Assembly (NCBI GenBank): GCA_930367215.1
Contig: OV884059.1
Span: 149,232,511-149,296,510, forward strand
Length of the DNA stretch: 64,000 nt
Source of the DNA: Pollenia angustigena
Taxonomy: Eukaryota; Arthropoda; Insecta; Diptera; Polleniidae
Direction: 5' to 3'
Part shown: piece by piece, positions 11,864 through 22,339 of the stretch
How the letters are laid out: each line of letters starts with the position of its first letter
How positions within the stretch are numbered: position 1 is the first letter of the stretch
Translations under genes and position numbers: made by a program
Notes under the pieces: model-generated
What the model was told of the DNA's origin: nothing
Databases searched by the model: none
What the model saw: only the letters and a program-made list of their open reading frames with translations

Positions 11864-12036
11864 TGGGTCGATTACGGATATCAACACTACTGAAGTTGAG
11901 TTGCCGAAAGCGAAATTAGGCAACGCCGCTTAAAATATAAAAAAAAATTTTATTTTTTATTTTAACATGAGCGGTGTTGCCTGATTTCGCTGCTGGCAAC
12001 TCAACTTTAGTAGTGTCGTCATCCGTAATCGACCCA
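11864..12036. mobile_element. Foldback MITE with TTA duplication
   Basis: TGGGTCGATTACGGAT at the left is mirrored at the right, and the arms pair for about 75 bp each with few mismatches around an A/T-rich centre. TTA flanks it (11861-11863, 12037-12039). A single arm of the family stands at 38877-38960, preceded by TAA. The TWA target fits a PIF/Harbinger origin. It directly abuts the large foldback element that begins at 12040. Confidence 0.85.
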
Positions 12037-12666
12037 TTAAAGGCTCAGTTAGGCGAACGTTGCTGTACCGTATCTGTACTGTATCCATCAGCTGTTCGCT
12101 TTTTGTTATATGAAAACCAATACAAAAGCTTACCGAAATGGAATGTACCGTAGTTGCAACGTACCAATCTGTATAAAATAGAATTTCATGCCGTTGTTAC
12201 GTGACATTTGTAAGACAGTGATGGGCGGCTTGTATGTTACATTGAATGCGGGTAATTTTGCTCTTTTTTGTTGGTACTTTTTTCAGTATATCTATGGAAT
12301 TGCGACAAAACAACTTACAATACAACATATTTCCAAATATACAAATATACATATGTTTAGATGTTTAAAATAAACAAATGCATACACACAAACAATGGAA
12401 ATGTGAAACATATAAAAGACTTTAAATGGTATCAAAACCTTGTTTGGTGTATGCACATTTACAATATATGTATGCTAAAAATTTATATATGTATGCTAAA
12501 ATACAAATGTATTTATTGTAAATCTATAATATAAATATTAAATTATTAAAATTTTTTACATACACAAAATACTGTTTTAATAGCAATTAAATCACGTGGT
12601 ACCTTTTCTGCACAACGGTCACCATTTGAACATTTTTGATTCCCATCACTGTGTGTTTTGTTTTAT

Positions 12667-12866
12667 GTATACTATTGCTTTTTGTTTAAGTATGGGAAAA
12701 CATATGACACGTTTTTAAACGTTCTATAAGTGCACCAACGTGCTTACAGTACGGTGCGGTACCCGTAATGTACCGCACCGTACTGTAAGCACGTTAGTGC
12801 ACTTATGGAACGTTTAAAAACGTGTCATATGTTTTCCCATACATAAACAAAAAGCAATAGTATATG
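12667..12866. repeat. Near-perfect 200-bp palindrome
   Basis: Arms of about 95 bp (ACACGTTTTTAAACGTTC ... GAACGTTTAAAAACGTGT) meet at a GC-richer centre GTACGGTGCGGTAC-CCGTAAT-GTACCGCACCGTAC. It would extrude or form a long hairpin in RNA. It is the core of the foldback element, and the hAT at 12870 inserted at its right edge. Confidence 0.9.
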
Positions 12867-13075
12867 TACTAGGGTATTCATTCGGTTAATCGTCAATCGG
12901 TTAACCGATTAATAACTACCCGATTAACTGATCGGTTAATTTCAAATTGGCTTTTTTCGATTAACGATTAAACCGATTAATTTCAGTCGATTAACCGATT
13001 AACCGATGTGATAAAATTTTCAATATTTTGTAGTATTATAACATATTTTTTTGTGATTTTAATTATTTGTTTCAT

Positions 13076-13718
13076 CCCTGCCGGCAAATGAGTAGCTAAC
13101 TACAAAAAAAGCCAACTTTAAGTTAGCTTGTATAGACTAACTTAAAGCCAACAACTAAGCAATGGAAAATTTACATTAACCAAAGTGTATACAAACACTG
13201 TATATTTTAAGTAGAGAGAGCCATGTCGATTGGCAAACAAAATGTCATTATAGTCATTATAGTCAAAAAACATAGTTTTTTAATACAAAAACTACACTGC
13301 CCCGGTAGACTAGCTGGTAGCGAGCTAGTCTATCAGCACCGAGGTTGCGGGATCGAATCCCACCAGAGACAGAAAAAAAAATAAAAAATAAAATAAAGTA
13401 AAATAAAATAAGAAAAAATAAAAAAAAAAATAATTAAAAAAAATAAAAAAAAAAAATTTTAAAAAATAAAAAAAAATTTACTTTATTGACTTTGTGTAAC
13501 TATATATTTTTATAAAGTTTTTTCTGGGTAGCTACAAAAAGTTAACTTTTAAGTTAACTGAAAGTAATGCAGAGTCGGACAATTGACTACTTCCTAGGAC
13601 ATCGCAATGTTAAAAAAGTTAGTTAATTACATATAAAAGTAATCCAATTGTCAACCACCACTACTTGAGAAATAGTTAGCTTTAAATTAATTGAAAGTTA
13701 ACTGAATTGCCTGCAGGG
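13076..13718. mobile_element. MITE with CCCTGC ends nested in the hAT
   Basis: The left end CCCTGCCGGCAA and inverted right end CCCTGCAGGCAA bound 643 bp. Inside both ends lie AGTTAGCT/AAGTTAACT motifs in inverted arrangement. AT flanks both sides. The superfamily is unknown. A tRNA-like SINE sits within it. Confidence 0.65.
13294..13490 (+). mobile_element. tRNA-derived SINE
   Basis: GCCCCGGTAGACTAGCTGG resembles an A-box region, and GCGGGATCGAATCCCACC is a B-box plus T-arm-like stem (GCGGG/CCCAC). About 35 bp separates the boxes, as in tRNAs. It is followed by a roughly 100-bp A-rich AAAATAAAATA tail, as expected of a SINE. The body does not fold as a full tRNA cloverleaf, so a functional tRNA gene is unlikely. 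A diverged relative is on the minus strand at 44985-45056. Confidence 0.65.
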
Positions 13719-13801
13719 ATCTTATATACAAAATGTATGTATGTGTTTAGAAAATATATTTTCATAAAAACAAAAAAGGTGTTCAGTGATCTTTATTTTA
13801 A

Positions 13802-13885
13802 CCCATTTTCCGCCGACTGGTGACTAAAATTACAATGTTTTTTTTTATCTTCACATCGATCAACAAGAATGTAGCGAAAAATGGG
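13802..13885. mobile_element. 84-bp piggyBac-like MITE
   Basis: TTAA at 13798-13801 is followed by CCCATTTTCCGC, and the inverse GCGAAAAATGGG precedes TTAA at 13886-13889. TTAA targets and CCC tips are typical of piggyBac elements. Confidence 0.65.
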
Positions 13886-14196
13886 TTAAATTTTTGATTA
13901 CCAACACGTTTTTTTCTGTTTTATGTATGTGTTTAGTTATTTGTTCTTCTTATATCTTCTCATATCAGTCTTTTAACAGAATTAACCGAAACAATTAGCA
14001 GTGTTAAAAATTTAAAAAAAAAACTCTTATGGCATAATGGAGTATTTTATATGTTGAGAGAAATCCTGGAAAAGGACTGAGAAATTAGGTATTCATCTAC
14101 GATAAGTTAAAGAATTTTTTCCAAGTCAAGTTTTGGCAAAAAAAAAAAACTTTTCTAAAAGATTATTTTAAAAGATTATGTCAATTTAAAAAAACG

Positions 14197-14342
14197 AAAA
14201 ATCACCCAATAATAACGAAAAAATAGCCCAAAAATGTTGGGTCACTTTTCATATGAATTCAGACCCAATTTTACATGGAATTTTTTTGGGCGATTTTTCA
14301 TTTATTTTTTTGGGCCATTTTTCTTTGGGCGATTTTTCCTAC
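14197..14342 (+). repeat. Short-spaced GGGCGATTTTTC repeats
   Basis: GGGCGATTTTTC occurs at about 14288 and 14328, with the variants GGGCCATTTTTC (14314) and GGGTCACTTTTC (14239). The inverse GAAAAATCACCC is at 14198. The cluster lies in the loop part of the hAT and has no coding frame. Confidence 0.5.
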
Positions 14343-14979
14343 AGCCATTATGGCGATATGACTTGATAGCACACCTTGTGTATTAATTGAAAAATGCATA
14401 TTAAATATTTATGAATTGTTTTTTTTTTGTTTGCTCGTTTTAGTTCAAGAATTGTTATGTTATGTTTGGTATGTTATTGTTTTTTTTTACTAATAAACTC
14501 CAAATAATAAACAATTAATGCGTTTTTATATATTGAAATTACTTAATTTATAAAAAAACATTATTAATCGGTTAACCGATCAAGAACAAAATTAACCGAT
14601 TAGTAATCGATTAAACCAAAACCTCGGTTAATCAATCGAGCGATTAACCGATTAAAGCAAAAGGCCGATTAAATGAATACCCTAATATGTACATAAAACA
14701 AAACACACAGTGATGGGAATGAAAATGTTCAAATGGTGACCATTGTGCAGAAAAGGTACCACGTGATTTAAATGGTATTAAAACAGTATTTTGTGTAGGT
14801 ATGTAAAACATGTTAATAATTTAATATTTATATTATAGATTTACAATAAATAAATTTGTATTTTAGCATATAAAAATTTTTAGCATACATACATATATTG
14901 TAAATGTGCATACACCAAACAAGGTTTTGATACCATTTAAAGTCTTTTATATGTTTCATATTTCCATTGTATGTGTATA

Positions 14980-15679
14980 TGGGCACTTCCAAGATTGTAA
15001 ACGGGACATTCGCACACGTTTATATTGACAAAACTGTAAAAAACAACCTGATTTTCATTTTTTAAATTAATGATTCTTTTAACTCTCAATTAGCTCTTTA
15101 ATTTCCGCAAATGAAATTTTTCGCTTACTGTCGTGGTTTCCGCGATAATTGCAAAAAACCAGTGATTGTAAACGGGACAAAAAACGGAAGTGGGTTTTAA
15201 GGGGTAACCGTTTAAACAGTGATTTTTGCGAAACCTGACACAATATTTTATTGGGATTAATTTTAAAATGTTGCGTACTAATGTGCCCTAAAAATGGTTT
15301 CGATTTCAAAATAAAATATGAATTGCATTTTTTTAAATAAATTGTTAAAGAAGTTGTAAACGGGACAATTTTTCCACCATGATTTAAAATTTTTTTATGT
15401 TGCTATTTATAATCCTTTATATAAGAAACTTAATAAAAAATGATTTTCAGATCATAAATATGCCTTAGATTAGAGTACTGTTGTTCCAAATGCATATTTT
15501 CTAATATACACAAGTATGTGCTAAAAGTTGTAGTTCTTCGTTTACCATTTATCTTTTTTTTCGAATCAATTAATTTATACGCATATATTAAAAAAATATA
15601 AGCAATTCTCTAAATAAATCTTGAAAAGAAAAATTTTTTTTTCCATTTTTTGTGGTTGACGTTTTTTTGGAAATAGCCA
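14980..15679. mobile_element. TA-flanked element, family TGGGCAYTTCC, member 1
   Basis: The left end TGGGCACTTCCAA and inverted right end TGGCTATTTCCAA are flanked by TA (14978-14979, 15680-15681). The insertion interrupts the right arm of the foldback element, whose left arm supplies the empty site. Three copies of TTGTAAACGGGACA lie at about 14995, 15166 and 15354. The element aligns with 46505-48159 at its left end, around each motif and at its right end. A 76-codon minus frame (15079-15309) overlaps one motif and looks non-functional. The superfamily is uncertain. Confidence 0.8.
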
Positions 15680-16042
15680 TATGCATTTGTTTATTTTAAA
15701 CATCTAAACATATGTATATTTGTATATTTGGAAATATGTTTTATTGTAAGTTGTTTTGTCGCAATTCCATAGATCTACTGAAAAAAGTACCAAAAAAAGA
15801 GCAAAATTATCCGAATTCAATGTAACATACAAGCCGCCCATCACTCTCTTACAAATGTCACGTAACAACGGCATAAAATTCTATTTTATACAGATTGGTA
15901 CGTTGCAACTACGGTACATTGCATTTCGGTAAGCTTTTGCATTAGTTTTCATATAACAACAAGCGAACAGCTGATTGATACAGTACATATACGGTGCAGC
16001 AACGTTCGCCTAACTGAGCCTTTAGATTAGATAAAGTATGTA

Positions 16043-16340
16043 CAGTGGCTCAATCGTATACATAATCGGAAAAGAGTTTACAAGACCGAAAAAAAATTTT
16101 GTGTGTTCATAACCAACAAACTTTCCAATATTACGGCTGTGTGAAACGGTGGCAAAGTACTCTTCGAAGTAAAATTTTTAACTTGTAGAGGTGAATCAAA
16201 TTTCACTGGCGCTGCGGGCTAGAATAACTTTTGACATATCAAATGAGAGGAAAAAGCGGTCGATATTCAAAGAAATCAAGGAAGATCCTTTTAAAATGGC
16301 AAAAGAACTAAAAGTAACAATGCATTACATAAATACGATA
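16043..16340 (+). mobile_element. Possible Tc1/mariner-like remnant
   Basis: TA followed by CAGTGGCTCAATCGTA resembles a Tc1-like tip. About 190 bp downstream a frame reads NERKKRSIFKEIKEDPFKMA, reminiscent of the second helix-turn-helix linker of Tc1-like transposases. No catalytic motif and no right end were seen, so this is a weak call. Confidence 0.35.
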
Positions 16341-16740
16341 TTTTCTTATGTTTAGGATATGTTTCTGCACCTTATACGCACCCAAAGGTTAAGGGATTAT
16401 CTTAAGGATATTTCACCTTTTGGTGTTACATCCTTCGGGCCATAATGAGGTGCAGCCAATACCTGGGATTCGGCAAAAATCCAAAATTGACAGATCACGG
16501 GAGATTTGTCCAATCTCTTGCGATCGCGAAGAGAAACGAATTTATTTATTTAAAAGTGGTATTTTTTTAATTAAAACATTAAAAAAAGGTTTGAAGCAGT
16601 TATGAACTTTGAGTTTTTTGTTTTGAGCTTAATTTTCGATTTAAAAGGACCAAAATAACTTTGATGGGACCAAAATTTTTTTGGGAATTTGTTTGACTAT
16701 AAGGTTTGTATTAAAACAATAATAATATAGTATACATCTT
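16341..16740. other. No recognisable gene
   Basis: A 61-codon frame (16420-16605) matches nothing I know. It could be an unrecognisable continuation of the preceding remnant. Confidence 0.4.
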
Positions 16741-16741
16741 T

Positions 16742-17573
16742 AACAGCTGCGTGAAATCAGTTGCACTCTACGGCTGCGAGTCTTGGAACTCAATTCAATA
16801 CGATACCAATGCCATACAAGTATTCATCAACCGTTGGCTCCGTCATATACTAAAAATTTTCTGGCCAAACACCATCACAAACGAACGCTTACACAGAACA
16901 TTTTTCCCCAACATTTTTTCAATTAATTCAATAATGCTGTTTCAAACAATTTTTTTAGTTGTTCCAATTAATTTCCCTTAATTGCAAACAAAAATTATAA
17001 TATTTGTGTGTATATTTGCAAATATGAAAACATACACACAAACTTTAAAATATTTAAAATTTTCAAACTATTTTTTAATTGGTTCAATTAACTCTGTTGA
17101 TTGAAGAAAATATTTTAATTTGTGTTTGCGTTTTATTTAGCCTCTTTTGCTGGTGGTCAAATTTCAATTAAACCTATTGATTGAAACTGAACAGCAAGAA
17201 AAGCTCAAACTTACAAACGTGTTAATTGATATGATCAATTTGTTTGCTGGAGGAAAATCAGTACAGAATTTAATAAATAATACAAATTTTTAGCAAATAT
17301 CTTAATTGAAGTTGGTTTTTCATTTTTTCTGGGTATGGGCCGAGTGCGGACAAACACCAATTGAGTACGAAATCAGAAAACATGCCCTGCGAAGACCTCA
17401 AGCCGACATCACCAGAAACGCAATAGACTGGAATCCCAAAGGCCGAGCCACACCTGGCGTCGCCAACTAGACATCGAAGTAGGAAAAATCAATAAAACGT
17501 GGAACGAGCTGAAGATCGTAGCAACAGACAATCAAGAATGGAACACAATCATTAAGGCCCTATGCTCCTTATA
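16742..17573 (+). pseudogene. RTE-type LINE ORF2 C-terminal fragment, split by an insertion
   Basis: The first part (16742-16903) reads YGCESW..., FINRWLRHILKI, WPNTITNERL, matching the segment after the reverse transcriptase in RTE-clade LINEs. The second part (17350-17573) reads ALRRPQADITRNAIDWNP, then KTWNELK and a terminal ALCSL, the usual C terminus. A stop codon (VAN*) and missing residues in the second part show decay. About 420 bp of AT-rich sequence with weak CCC-type ends (16905-17330) separates the two and is probably a MITE. The tail is (TA)n at 17590. Confidence 0.75.
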
Positions 17574-17599
17574 GGAACAAAAGGAATTTATATATATAT

Positions 17600-18534
17600 A
17601 TAATATAGGGGGTTAATCTTTTAGCTTTTATCTGAGCAAATCCCATATTTGTTTCCCTTATTTTTTTTAGAAAATTCAATTTCCCATTGTTAGTAAACAA
17701 AATGACTTACATACATATACAGACAAGATAAGACTACATTACATGGAGCATAAAATATTAAAAGATATACAAAAGAAAACAGACAACAAAATGAAAATAA
17801 TTATTGTTGTTTTCAGAAATTACTTAAGGCTATTAATGTGCAGATTTGTAGATTTTTGTACAAAAAAAAAAAAATATAATTAAAATGGCTTATAGGGAAT
17901 TTACGAAAAATAAAGTTTAGAAAATTTAATTAGAAAAAAGAAAATCTTATAATTCTGTAGTAAAATAAAATAATACTGGCATTAAATTTCAAGTAGATAA
18001 GAAAAAAATGTAAGGTTTAAATAAGAAATAAAAAAAAAACAGAAAATACTATTTGTCCTAGATTAAAAGAAAGTAATATTCATATAAGTATGTATGTTTG
18101 TATTAGTATACATACATATGTATGTATTTATTTATTTTTTTCTTAATTAATTAAAAACCTTTAATTTAATGCAAAAACTACTACGCAATTAAAAAAATCC
18201 GCTTATTTTCTTATCAGTTTTGCAATCATCTTAATTTTGTTTTTATTTACTTAATATAAATAAAATTAATGACTTTTTCTTCGGAAGTTAAAAAAAATTA
18301 ACAAACTATTTTTTTTAAAAAAAAGGGAAAAATAAACTATACAAATGATTCGGCAAACACACACTTTATTTCCGGTTAGTGTTCGCCAATTAACACCGCA
18401 AAACTTGGTAAAAAAAAATATGTATGTAAAAAAGCTTATGTACAGTTTTAGAACTATAAGAAATAAAAGAAAGGTCCTACATTTCGTCATGTTACGACAG
18501 CAAAATTTTGTTAAAATAAAACATTGTAAGAAGA
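17600..18534. other. AT-rich stretch, no recognisable gene
   Basis: A/T runs and a TATG microsatellite near 18090-18125 are all I see. Confidence 0.5.
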
Positions 18535-19130
18535 GATAAACTCATTGTTTATTGTTGTTGTTTTTGTTTAAGCTTTGATATTGTTACAAGTAAAACTGGG
18601 GCTTATTATAATTCTTATTCGCTTAACAGTTTTATTTGGTTTAATATCTTTAGTTTTTCTAAAATCTTTGGATGAAGTTTCCTGACGATCTGGCCCAAGC
18701 AACCAGTGAAATGCGCATAGGAATAGCTTATCTCATCAACAATAAACTTCAGTTTGTCAATAGTATGAAATAGGAATTTAGCACATTATAACGAAACCTT
18801 AATAATTAATCTTTGAATCCCAAGAAAAATTTGGATAACTAATATGCATGTGGCAGTGTAAATAAAGCTGAACTGACAAAATAAAATAAAGGACTTTGTT
18901 TTTTCTTTATCCACTTACAACTACATTTAGAGTTGACAAAAAATCAACCAATTGTGGTCGGGATTGTAAGAAAAGATAAACTCACTGTTTATTTTTGTTG
19001 TTTTTGTTTAAGCTTTGATATTGTTACAAGTAAAACTGGGACTTATTATTCTTATTCGCTTAACAGTTTTATTTGTATAATATCTTTAGTTTTTCTAAAA
19101 TCTTTGAATGAAGTTTCCTGACGAGCTGTT
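18535..19130 (+). repeat. Direct duplication of a ~165-bp dispersed repeat
   Basis: 18535-18705 and 18966-19130 are closely similar. Both run from AAGATAAACTCA through TTTAAGCTTTGATATTGTTA to AATGAAGTTTCCTGACG. The first copy continues with GGCCCAAGCAACC. A third copy at 39030-39292 has the body inverted relative to the GAAGTTTCCTGACG end. Confidence 0.7.
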
Positions 19131-19760
19131 TGATTAATACATACATTGATTCATTTAGCATTAAGTAATTTTTTTTACATTATTATTTTTATTTTAAGTC
19201 CTTAATCTTTCTGATAAAACAACATACTTACATATTTCTCAATTGAAGTATTGCCACATAAAAGTTTTGTGCAAACCAATTATTTTTGTAAAGAAAACTT
19301 GACGAAGTAGAATCAATTTAAGCGCTGGCAACGAAACCGTGAACAAGACCATGTTTTTCGTTTTCTTAAAAGTAGAGATTTTAAAATTTTTAGGAATAAA
19401 CAAAATCGTTCGGAAACTGAAAAACCAAAAACAAAATCGATTGGATTTGCATATATTTGACCTGCCTGATAATTTCACAATTTTATTAAATATCTATTCT
19501 CTTCTGGAATTACAAAACGCTGTACAAGTAATCATAAAGTTACCAGATTGGCTGGATTAAGCACTACCTTTCTGACTTATTTCGTTTTTGTGAGAAACAA
19601 ACATTTGGTTCTATTATATATAAATTAAAAAAGCAATAAAAATAATAATTAATGTTAAATAGACCAGGTTTTTTCTATACATTTAGGTTAGTTTTGGACT
19701 AGTCCTGGTCCCATGTGGACTACTCTTTACACGCGTGTTTGGACTGGTCCTATTATTTGC
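19131..19760. other. No recognisable gene
   Basis: Two overlapping frames on opposite strands near 19239-19560 are not recognised and have no supporting context. Confidence 0.4.
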
Positions 19761-19808
19761 AGGGTTATAAAGAACATATACATACATATGAACAAAAAAA
19801 ATTAAAAA

Positions 19809-19842
<34 letters not shown>

Positions 19843-21223
19843 CAAAAGTTACGTCATATTCAAAATGCCATATTATCGCCGAATTAGCCGAATATGTTGA
19901 GCTTATTTCTTCAATATCTCGAAAACTACTTGACATACGAAGATGATTTTAATGTTATTTTAAAGAGAATACTTGGGGCGCGTTTTTGAGTTACGCGAAT
20001 ATAAGCTGTGCAACTTCTTAAATTTTCGAAATAACGGTATATCTTGAAAACAAGAGCTAACCTAAATAAACGGTTAGCACCGCTGGATTCAGCGTGCACC
20101 AATTAGGGTAAAATGCCAGGTGCGCAGCTGGTCTGTTTTTTGCAACTAGCACAGTGTACTTTTGCTCAAAATTCCAATATTAAAATTCATATCTTAAAAA
20201 AGAAAAAAAAAACACCCCCTTTAAAGTTTCAGGATTTTTAAAGAACAGTTTGAGGTATTATATAAAAAAAATTTCGCCAAATAAAAAAATAGGTTTTTGT
20301 CTTAGTCCGTTTTTAAAATTTTATATTTTGCAGATATGTATTACATTTTTCAAATTTTTTTTATTTTTATTTTTTTTATACCCACACCACAATAGTGGAG
20401 AGGGTATTATGCATTTGTGCTGATGTGTGTAACGCCTTAAAATAGTGGTTGTAGACCCACCTTAAAGTATACCGATCGAATCAGAATCACTTTCTGAGTC
20501 GAACTAACGATGTCCGTCCGGCGTGCGCAAAGTACAGGTCGCAATTTTGGAGATAATTTGATAAATGTGGGTCATAGGTTCTTATTGGCACAAGGACCAA
20601 GCCGAATCGTAGGAACACGAGGGATGATAGGGGGAAATTTCTTCCTCTCAGAAACAAACAAACCGATTTTAATGAAATTTAAAACATAGATAGAACCATA
20701 TCTATATGGACCCAAAATGTACATATTTTTTAAAAAATCGGACCACAAGGGGAGATAGGGGCAATTTCTGCCTCTCAAACCTATTTTAATGAAATTTAAA
20801 ACAAAGATAGATCCATATCTATAGGGACACATTAGCTTTACAGTTTTTAAAAAATAGGACCACAAGGGGAGGCAGGGAGCAATTTCTGCCTCTCACAAAC
20901 TTTCAAACCGATTTTCATGAAGTTTATAAACATAGATAAATCCATATTTACATGGACACATAAGCATGATGTGTTTTTAAATACTGTGGTGTAGGGTATC
21001 ATATGGTCGGGCTTGACCGACTCTCTTACTTGTTTTTTTTTTTGTATTCTCTTTAAAATTACATTAAAAGCATCTTCGTATGTCAAGTAGCTTTCGAGAT
21101 ATTGAAGAAATAAGCTCAACACATTCGGCTTATTCGGCGAAATTATGACATTTTGAATATGACATAACTTTTGAAAAAAAATTTTTTTTAAATTTTTTTT
21201 CGTTCATATCTGTTCTTTATAAA
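19761..21223. mobile_element. Inverted-repeat structure around a Helentron-like copy
   Basis: Arms 19761-19971 and 21038-21223 pair. Matching pieces include TATAAAGAACATAT, GAGCTTATTTCTTCAATATC and ACTTGACATACGAAGATG. A long T run (from 19809) lies in the left arm. The Helentron-like repeat at 20377-21033 sits against the inner edge of the right arm. No coding region was recognised, and the class is undetermined. Confidence 0.65.
20377..21033 (+). mobile_element. Helentron-like non-autonomous repeat, copy 2
   Basis: An uninterrupted copy of about 655 bp: TATACCCACACCAC start, CCGATCGAATCAGAATCAC and GATGTCCGTCCG blocks, three roughly 115-bp tandem units (GGACCACAAGGGGAG...), then GGTGTAGGGTATCATATG, the GGTCGGGCTTGACCGAC hairpin and a TTACTTG tail. 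It gives the reference layout for the other copies. Confidence 0.8.
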
Positions 21224-22064
21224 GCTTGGTACTTTGTTCAACATTTCACGTGAAATGCTGTCAAAATGCATATGAAAAAAACTTGTGCGGAATATCTATG
21301 AAATAATGTTGATAGAGTTGTACTCAGTTTTTTTTTTGTGAAAAAGTTCCGAAATGTTTCTGGCAACATTTTTTTACAACTGCGAAATAATGTAAGCTGC
21401 CTTTATTTCACGTGGAATTTTAAGCAAAAAAGTATGAACTTAATATTAAATAAGAAATAAAAAATTAAAATAACACAACCGGTAACAGTTTTTTATCCAT
21501 ATTTATGGACATCGTGACATCGTGAAATAGGCAGTTACTTTTTTAAATATAATTTTTTATTAAAAAAAATAATTTTAGTAAAATACATGTGGCGTTTGTT
21601 TACATATACGAAACAATTTAGCATACTTTGAAGGAATAAAAACGTCAAATTGTACAAACTCGCAAGATTGGTAACATTGATAAATGTCAAAATTTTCGTG
21701 TGGAATAATCAATGTTGCTCAACATTTTTCACAAATTTGAACAGAGTACTAGGCTTAAGATAAAAGGAACCTTCTCACCAAATTTCATTAAAATCGGAAG
21801 GGGTCGTGTCCCACTCTTGGTCGTTTTGACATGGAATTACCCGTGTATTTTGTTTTTCTATCTTAAAAGTAAACAAAAAACTAAAATTTAATTTAATACA
21901 TATGCTTCAAATATATCCCTCGTTTCGTGGTCTTCCTAACAAAATAATAAAGAAATCACATAAAAAAATTATTTTGAGCACAATTTCCTTGTCCGTTTAC
22001 GGTGAATTTTCGTTTTACAAATTTTTATTTGGCCAAACCAACTTACCTGAAATTATTTGTACTT
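21224..22064. other. AT-rich stretch, no recognisable gene
   Basis: A segment near 21780 (CCAAATTTCATTAAAATCGG) resembles 3' tails of insect LINEs but is too short to place. Confidence 0.4.
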
Positions 22065-22100
22065 GTGAGACCGACTTATACCTAGTTAAGTCGGTCTCAC
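22065..22100. repeat. 14-bp stem hairpin GTGAGACCGACTTA
   Basis: A perfect inverted repeat with an 8-bp loop. GTCGGTCTCACAGAC recurs at 22626-22640, so the hairpin may mark one edge of a larger composite element. Confidence 0.6.
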
Positions 22101-22116
22101 AGACACCTCACTTTAA

Positions 22117-22309
22117 AGGCCCAAATACATTGATCAAAATACTCATCAAGCATTGTGGTAGTATTAGTGAAAATGTGTTTGTATGTGTCACACCGATGAT
22201 GCTGGATAAAAAATCAACAAATTTAGATATGACGGCGAATATAACGTCAAGCACACGTACATGATGAATTCGCCGGCTGGAAAAGCATTTGACAAGTGTA
22301 TTTGGGCCT
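22117..22309. mobile_element. MITE with AGGCCCAAATAC ends
   Basis: AGGCCCAAATACA at the left and its inverse at the right are flanked by TAA (22114-22116, 22310-22312). Alternatively a TTAA reading is possible on both sides, offset by one base. A TWA target and a GGCCC tip favour PIF/Harbinger. It interrupts any apparent long reading frame in this interval. Confidence 0.6.
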
Positions 22310-22339
22310 TAATATTAACGCCATTGTTTCACTAAATGG

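Larger units (their letters stand above)
12870..14684. mobile_element. hAT-type non-autonomous element with 8-bp duplication
   Basis: It begins TAGGGTATTCATTCGG and ends with the inverse (ATGAATACCCTA). The duplication ATATGTAC is at 12862-12869 and 14685-14692. Subterminal CGGTTAACCGATTAA repeats are dense at both ends. The 8-bp duplication indicates hAT. No transposase frame survives. It contains a MITE (13076-13718), a SINE and a piggyBac-like MITE. A single related end is at 35968-36090. Confidence 0.85.
12040..16022. mobile_element. Large inverted-repeat (foldback) element carrying nested TEs
   Basis: AAGGCTCAGTTAGGCGAACG at 12040 is inverted at 16003-16022, with TA on both sides (12038-12039, 16023-16024). 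The arms (12040-12660; 14700-16022 without its insertion) align over several hundred bp, and the loop begins with a second perfect-looking palindrome (12667-12866). A hAT (12870-14684) and a TA-flanked element (14980-15679) inserted later. No transposase frame was recognised. The MITE at 27258-27441 shares the AAGGCTCAGTTAG-like tip, suggesting one family. Confidence 0.8.

Noticed and set aside
21902..22264. 120-codon plus-strand reading frame
   Set aside because: It crosses a hairpin (22065-22100) and the whole left part of a MITE (22117-22309) and has no recognisable domain.
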